Of a stretch of DNA of 64,000 nt, positions 49,801 through 58,800 are shown piece after piece. The stretch lies in assembly GCA_032622095.1 (NCBI GenBank), contig CP136069.1, positions 203,096,690 through 203,160,689 of the forward strand. The letters are read 5' to 3'. Source of the DNA: Siphonodentalium dalli (Eukaryota > Mollusca > Scaphopoda > Gadilida > Siphonodentaliidae). The translations under genes and the position numbers were made by a program. Positions within the stretch are counted from its first letter, which is position 1, and every line of letters starts with the position of its first letter. The notes below the pieces were generated by a model. The model saw only the letters and a program-made list of their open reading frames with translations. It had not been told where the DNA came from and ran no database searches.

Positions 49801-52800
49801 TTAAAAGACACATCTTCTCTGGAAAGTATATTTATTGTCTAATTTATTATTTTTTTAGTTGCTTTAGAGATTTCTTCAGAAATTTATTGTTATTTTTTAG
49901 TTTAATTTCTCTATACCCCAAAATTAGCAGATGACACATTGCACAATGGGTGCACATCACCATCTTCACAACCTGGAAAACTTAAATCTGTGTCTAGGTC
50001 TCCCATAGCAGATGAGGCCATGCAGAATGAGGTCCCAAGAGGATGAATTTGGTGATGCTAGACTGCTGTGCAGGGTAGCATCACTAAATTCACCCTTTGG
50101 GAACCTCATTCTGAAATGTCCAGCACCATATTTTGAGGCCTGGTCATATGATATGTGTGATCACCTTAGATACTGTAGTTTCTTCAGACCCTGTAAACCA
50201 TCGATGTCACCAAGCTCCTGTAGACCGTTATTTGTTATGACTATTGTTTACCTTAGATACTGTAGTTTCTTCAGACCCTGTAAACCATCGATATCACCGA
50301 GCTCCTGTAGGCCGTTATTTGTTATCACTATTGTTTCCATATTTGGAATTGATTCTTCAAGACCTTCAGAAATCCTCCTAAAAAGAAATAAAATACATGA
50401 TTTTGTAATGAGATTAAAAAATCCATTATGATAATTAGTTGATGGCCCTGTGAATACCATATTTTAATTTATTTTATATATGTCAGAGTTATGGAGGCAC
50501 GGACTCAGTATGAGTGTTCATTGCTTCATATTTGCGTGAACAAATTCTCAAAAGGTCGCCGACCATGTGTCCCCCGAAACGGTGGCATTTTAGTAACGAT
50601 AGCTTTTTTATAACTCTGTCAAAAGTCATCGGAACATGACCAAATTCAAAGTTGGCCTTTGTCTTCTGAAATTTGAACCATGTACCAAATATCAAGAGAT
50701 TCAGTTGAAAATGGGCGGACCAAACCCAAATTCGAACTTGACCTGTATCTTCATGTGTTTAATCCACATACCAAATTTAAAAACAATCAAATTACAAGAA
50801 CTAAAGTTATCATCCAGAAACCAAATAACCGACAAATTCTGAGTCGACAAGGACCATAACTACAGCAAAAATGGGCGGACAGAACCCATATTCGAGCTTG
50901 ACCTGTATTTGGAGCTGATAATCTGACATACCAAACCAAAGTTATCATCTAGAAACCTCAAAACCGGTATGTTTATTTGGATCCCAAGAGTAACAAAGCA
51001 GACAGTCTTCAGTTTACCTAATTACATGAGTTTTACAAATCTCCTAATACCCTGTGCCAATGCATTCTCTTATATATGTGAGTCGACCATAGGTCGCCTC
51101 GCATATATAAGAGAATGCATTCGCCTAAATTTTTTGTTTACAATTTTAATAATTTTTTCTTGTATTCTTTAACAATTTTATAATTTCACCCATACAGATC
51201 CCCAGACAAACATGAGCAGACGACACTCTTCTATTTGCTTCTAAATATGTGTGGGGCCAGGCCTCAGCTTACCAGGCGAGTAGGGCGAAATAGTCGCCCT
51301 CGACGCCTCGAAGTCGCCTTAGTGTCGCGCCAGGGAGAAGTGAAGTCGCCCTCCGATTTTCCCAAAATTATCCTACGGCTGTAGTAAGCGATAAGCCATG
51401 CATGCTATAGTGTTACAAATCAATTATGAATATATCGCCTGCGAGTCAAACAGTGACAAAATGTTGACACAAGGTCGACTCCTTTTGTTTAACAGCGCTG
51501 AGTAAGTAAATGCGGTCTTCAATGTCCAGACAAGGATTATAATATATCAAACAAAGAAGCCTTCCGTTTTGGCCATACTTAATAAAGTGTTGGTTTCTGC
51601 TCGTCCCGACTGACTGCTTTAAAACCGCCGACTCAAATTATTATTATATTGCCGATTTAAACATTTTGTTTGTTTTAGTTCCGTTTCCGTCTTTGTGGTA
51701 TTCCGTGTTTTTACGCAATAACAGAATGCTAATCGAAGGGACCTCAAATAATTCTATTGAATCCGTACTCCCTTTAAATTATCCGATGTTACCTGATGTT
51801 ACTGAATATATTTGACGACAAAATTATCCGAGAGCACCATTTTATAGTGTGCAAATAAAGTTTTAATCGTTGTATTGCCTTGTTCGAAATAAAACGTTAT
51901 CCATAACCGGAAAATCGTAATTTTATTCCCAATGATTCAGTGATTTTAGACTTAGAGACACTCGGTAGTCGATGTCAAGACTCAAGGCCGTTAATTGTGG
52001 CATATATATGCAAACCAAATGCAACAAACAATCTATATTACATTTAAATGAAAAATTTGATTTTTTTTCCATGATAATGTTTTTTTCGTTTGTTTAACCT
52101 CATATTAAATAAATTATCAGATGAAATTATTCTCCAGTCTCTCACTTCTCACTATTTTTCTCTCACTTCTCCCTATTTCTGCCAGAGGGAGAAGTCACTT
52201 CTCCCTATTCTCAACCTGCAAGCTGAGGCCTGTGTGGGGCTCCCTGCAAGGTAATGGATGTTTTTTATTTTATGTCCTAAAAATTGTAAGAAACATTTAT
52301 TTAAAAAAAATTATAAAACATTATTAGGCCAATGCATTCTCTTATATATGCGAGGCGACCTATGGTCGACTCGCATATATAAGAGAATGCATTGGCACAG
52401 GGTAAAAAAATTACCTAATTACATGAGTTTTACAAACTTACACAATCCTGTTATTATTGAACAGCAAAGATTTCAGCCTTTTCAATAATGGGAAGCCATC
52501 TATCTTTCGGATATCATTGTCGGAGAAATCAATCGTGTCAAACTGGTCCTGGTAAAAAATAAAAACAAAAAAAATTAATTTATTCAATCGAGAGGTAAGG
52601 TATGGGAAGTCATCTATCTTTCAGTTATCATTGTCAGAGAAATCAATTATATCAAACTGGTCCTGGTAAAAGATAAAAAAAAAATATATATAATTTAATT
52701 TATTATACGCTCAACAATAGATTATAGAAGAAAAGCAAACAGATAATAATCGTTATCCACCACTAGCAGTGAAGATATATAGAAAATTACACATTCATTG

Positions 52801-55800
52801 TACCGGTACCTTTGATGTTACGAACGTCTATGACGTGACTGAATATCTTGAATAATTATCATCGAATTATAAAATATTAATAATATATAGTAGCATTAGT
52901 ATAATTCTATTATGAAGTATTAGCTTTGAATGTGACCCGGTTATAATGGGTATATGCACAGCAGGAGGAAAATAAAAATTAGAAATCTAGAATTTATTTG
53001 AGTGAATACCGAAAATGATCTTTTGTGACCACGAAAAAGCCACTCGCGAAAAAATAAACATATGTCTCTGTCACCCATGAGATCATTTACGGTATCCGCT
53101 AAAAAACACCAGATATCCTCCATATATTCAATCAAGAAGATAAAAGCGGTGTTATGTGCTCAAGTTATGTGAAGAAACTCAGTTCAAGATTGGCTCACTA
53201 AGCGTTTGATCAAAACTTGACGATAAACATTGAAAAAGGTCAAAGCATTGAAAAATATAATGAAAATCATACTCGGACTAAAATATTTTAACTTCCCACA
53301 CAATTATCGATGTTTGTTGACAAATATCTCTAAGATTTTTTTACATAACAATGGTTGCAACCCGCGAATTTTTTTTATTGAATATGACGCGCTAAGCACC
53401 CATCTACATAATTGTCCTGTCCCTACTTAATCTTAGAGGAATCAATAAATAGTTAAACAGCATCACAAACCACTATCACAAAATTCTGATGGCTGCACCA
53501 AATTAATTAAAACAAGCAGTCGCAGACGGCGTTATCCCCCGCCGAAATGTGCAGGTGGGTAAGTGCATTGTCAATAATGTTTGCATTCTCAGTATGTGCT
53601 AAACAAGAGGTGGGATTTTGACAAAAAGCCTGGCTTGCGAACTCATTTTAGGTACTGGTCATGGGAATGAATATACCAATAAACCAAGTCCAATAACTCT
53701 GCTGAAAATATCCGACCGGATCTGGTTTGCGAACTCGTTCTAGATACTGGTCATGTGAACTCATATACCAAAAATCTTTGAAATCCGTTGACATTTGTGG
53801 AAATGAACCCTGTGACATCGTCCATTTGCACACAAAAAAATAAACAAAGTCCAATAACTCTGCTGAAAATATCCGGCCGGACCTGGTTTGCAGACTCGTT
53901 CTAGATACTGGTCATGTGAACTCATATACCAAATATTTTTGAAATCCGTTGAGATTTGTGGAAATGAGCCCTGTGATGTCGTCTATTTGCTATTTGGTAA
54001 ATTCAACAAAAATAAAAAAAACTCCAATAACTCCGGTAAAAATATCTGGCCGGACCTGGCTTGCGAACTCATTCTAGGTAATGGTCAGGTGAACTCATAT
54101 ACCACAAATCTTTGAAATCCGTTGACATTTGTTCAAGTTATGACTTACAAATTCGGGACAGACGGACGTAACCCATTCCTATATTCATATATCCCCCGCA
54201 AAGCCTGTATATAGTGTCTGACATTTGCACAGCGGGCTAGCATCACCAAATTCACCATCTGGGGCAGGGGTCAATTTAATTTTTTAAATTTGTTTAGTAT
54301 TTTGCAGTACTGGGTAGATTTTGTATAGTATTCCATACCAATACACATGTTTTTTTTTCATTTTAAATTGGTTAGCAGAAATTGCAAATTGCATCGCAAA
54401 TTGTAATGCGAATTCAGTTAAATCGAGCCCTCGGGGAACCTCATTCTGCTTAGGCCTCAACTGCTATGGGAGACCTAGGATCAGATTAATGTTTGTTAGT
54501 CACCTCGATTATGCAATTTATCTCCTGCAAAGTAGGGGATATAAAGACTGAGCAGAAGGGAAAAAGTAACTAAAACAATGTTAATTATAGAATCTTCCCA
54601 GTAGATGAGGCCTGAGCAGAATAAGGTCCGCAGGTGAATTATTTGGTGATTTTAGTGGGTGGGATAGCATCACTAAATTCACCCTGTGGGGACCTTATGT
54701 GAGAAACACTACTGTATATCCAGACGTGGGCATACCAGAATATAATATATCCATGCACCAAGATACCGGTAGCATAGATTTATATTGAGAGTTTACATGT
54801 TCATAGCACTTCTACATACCAAAGTTGCTCCCAAATTCTCCAAGATAGGTATTTTGTATCCTGCAAAAAACAAGTGATAGGTTTTTAAGATGTGAAATAT
54901 GCAAAATATTGTACTAGTACATCAGGGTAATTTCCAGGCCAGTTTTGGTACCTGTAACAGGTATGGGCGCCCAAAAAACAGTTAGAAAGAAGAAAAATTC
55001 CTCAGATAATTTGTTTTTTGACCATTATTACTAGAAAACAAACACAACTAAGCCAAATAAAAAAGATAATATGTTTCCGTACATCGACCGACCCTAAAAA
55101 TAACCCGCCGACCCTAATCTTTTTATTGATATTTTTTTTAATGTTTTTACCGCCAATGCTCATAAATATTGATAATTATTAGGTGCAAAACACATGGTTT
55201 CTAACATAAGACTGTGATAAGTGACATGAAGTGTGACAGTTGTCTCAAAAGCCACAGGTGTGTGATGGGTTGTGGATTGATAGGCATGAATCTTGCAATT
55301 TTAATTTCAAGAGAGTGGATCTCATGCCTGCTTTACCATTATGCCTTGTTTGGGACTTATGGAACATATTCATGAGTTCCAAATAAACATGCATGCCCAT
55401 TTATTATTTTCTTGACAGCATGAGAAATGTACATTTCCATTTCGTTTGACACTTAATATTCAAACAACATTTTACTGGTACACTTCATTGCTTCACCCAC
55501 CATGTTTCTTTTGCACACATTTAAAAATGCTGGGTGCTATCTAAAGGGGTACTGAATCTGCCAATTATGGGACCATCTCCTTTTATACTCAAGAGAATAT
55601 ATGCAGCAAATTAATGCATTTGAGCCATGGATTAGTGCCAAATACACTGATGTGTTCTATGAGAACGATGCAAACAACATGGTAATTTATATGACTGGAG
55701 TCATAAATTCATTTTCAATATACTTACCATGTTGTTTGCACCATTCATAGAGCACATAAGTGTATTTGGCATTAATACATGCCTCAAATTCATTCATTTG

Positions 55801-58800
55801 TTGCATGTATTATGTTGAGTATACAAGGAGATAGTCCTACAAATAACCGGATTCAGGGTACAGTACCCCTTTAATATATTATTTTGTTCAAAATAAATGT
55901 TTTGTTTTAATAAACTTGCTTTTATAATTGACACCAACTAATGCTACACAGGTTTTGAAAATGTGCTGAACAGTATATTCGTGTCTTGTCATGATTTCTG
56001 TTAGAGGATCTTTGTATAGGTTGCAAGGAAATTTAAAATTAACTGAAGACGAACTGCTGGTGGCTGCCAGACTTTCGGGAACACACTTAAAGTAACTGCA
56101 TTAGTGCTGATCACAAACCCTGTGTACCCTTCAGCAGATTTTCAAAACCTGTGTACCGTAAAATACCCTTCAGCACTTTTATTTGGTGAGTGACCCCCTT
56201 CAGCCCAACTGACATCTTCAACAATCAGGCAGAATATCCCATATGAACAATTCAAATATATAGGTTCTATAATATTTTCGGACATAAATTCCGAGCCCCA
56301 TCCCTCTGAGTTTATGGCCAAAATCAGTATGTGAATACTGAAAGTTCGAAACACGCTATTAAGAATAACAGCAAGTTTGATATCTTGTTCAATGTTAATG
56401 TATATTTCCACAAGTAATCCTTTCCCTACAACACAAGACTTGAAGTAGGCATTTTATGTCATTTCGGTCGAGGTAGTTCAATATTTCTGCAGCTGGAAAA
56501 AAATATCAAAAAATAATTTTAAAAAAACATTTCCCTACCTACCGCTATACTTAAAGTAATTGACCACCAATAACGTGGTGTCACCCCGTTAATATGGCGG
56601 TACTATACCGCGGTATCCTCCAATACCACGGTACTGATACCGCTTGTTAACGCGAACAAGTATGTGTGAGTAAATACTTCCCCTAAAAGAGTTCCATGAA
56701 AATCACTGCGGTATTCAACAAAATTAATGCGGTGCCCGCTAAAAGACCACGGTATCATTATCGCCCAATACCGTAACTCCACGCCATGACTGTCTCGATA
56801 CCGCTACCGTTTATTACCGGTATCACCGCGGTCATGACCGGGGTATCACCCCGTTTTTCTGGTCAATTACTTTGAGAATAGCGGTACCTACCCTAATTTT
56901 TTCTCTCCGTTATCGGGAAACATATTATCTTTTTTATTTGGCCTATTAAACACTAAATCATCAAATAAAGCAATAAATTGTCATTTTATGGCAGTATGTA
57001 CATGTAGTTCAAGGGGGAGGCCACCCCATACCCTCCCCAACTTAGGGCCTTCGGATATGACTTTGGCATATAAACAGGTGTTCCCAAATAATTACTGGAA
57101 ACTACACTGTAGTACATGTATATATAACTACTGTAGCTGAAACTGGCTCCCTTTGGCAGCCTTTATTCAGTGTCGAGGGGCCTACCGGGTATTTAGTAGC
57201 ACCCGTAGTTTTAACTTTTAGGAAACCGAAATGTTATAAAATCGGTCAGTTGAAAAATGGCTGTAAATCATGTATTAATAATTGGAATTTCGACAGAACC
57301 CATATTCAAACTCGGCCTGTTAGCTTGGAAATGCACCCTGTTTCCCCAATACGGGTGAGTACAGTCATTTATTACCCCCTGGCGGAAACCCTGATCATGA
57401 CATGTAACCAAAATTTGATTTTCGATGTGACTCTGAGCATTTTTGCTGCACTGCATAAAACTTACTGGGTGGAGAGTATAACATATAGCGGAATTCAGCT
57501 AGGATAGCTGAATACAGCCTAATGAGTATTGTACTAAAATGTAGCAGATCTTTCACATTCTCAGACCTGTACTGTAGTACCATCGTCAGGTCAGGCACAG
57601 GTGCCAAATGAGCTAAATAGCTCATTTGAGCTCATGTAACTAAATTTTTAATGTGATTTCAGGCTAACTCGAAATATTGACACGAGATTTTAATTGTACT
57701 GATCAACATAACATTGAGCTTCACAAAAATACCTTCCGCTCATCTACCCACAACAGTCTTTATATATTTTAAGTGACATTTGTTAAGGATTTACACTTAT
57801 GTTTTCATTAAAATTCGGAAGAGAAAATAGTTTTTAGTTGACTTTTCATTCGGTAAATCTTGCCGTGTCAGCTGCGCCACGCCATTTTTTTTATCTTATC
57901 CCAAGATAAAATGAAACAAACATTTTGATTGGCTCTTCAAAACGGTCTCTCGCTATGTGTTTATAAGTAGGATTCCAATTGAATTTCACCAGTGGCAGTT
58001 AGAACGTATGGAAAGCCACGTGCTTAACCATATCGACAAAATAGAAAACACAGTAAGCGATGCGTAAAATTATACAGTAGAATACGAATGTATTGACCGT
58101 TCGTGCTTCCGTATTTCTTCCTCTCCGAATGGGAGTCCACTCAGTCCAGTCACTTTGGGAAAATATTTCTCGTAAATGGATGCCAGCGGTTTATCCAATC
58201 GGACAAGACGTAACCTTGTGTGGTTAATCTTCACATGCAGAAGCGGCAGTTTTATGTACACAATTCGTAAGTTAGATAAAAAGTTTAATCAATATCATAA
58301 AAGTGTTAATCAAATCGCCTTTGTTTGCACCGCGGCTGTTTTAATTAGTTGTACCCAAGGTGTTTCTGTGAAGCTTCATGTGCGGTCTAACTAATGAAAT
58401 TAAAAGTGCGTGTCGATATTTCGAGTTAGGCGTTGAACTGAAGACAGTTTCCGACTGTAATTACATTAAAAATTTAGCTCAATTTTTATTTAGCTACATG
58501 AGCCTATGATGTTGATGAGGATGATGAGCTCAAATGGGCTATTTCGCTCATTTGACACCTGTGTCCGACCTGCTCGTATGCTTTCCTTTATTTATGCATA
58601 TATTTCAAACATGACAACCCATAAATATAAATTGAAGTGACAAAATGTATCTCCCAAAATGCAGTAAAGTTGAAATTATGAAATTGAAATTATGAAAAGG
58701 CAAATGCAAAAAAAGTTGGGAAAACTCACCGCGCAAATCGAGTTCCCGATCGCGGACAGGATTTGTGTATTGAGATGCTTGTTCGATTATCTCGGCAGTT

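Noticed and set aside
51291-52200. AGGGCGAA/CTCCC-rich frames read as a serine-rich protein
   Set aside because: They are subterminal repeats of a hAT-like element with exact 8-bp target duplications.
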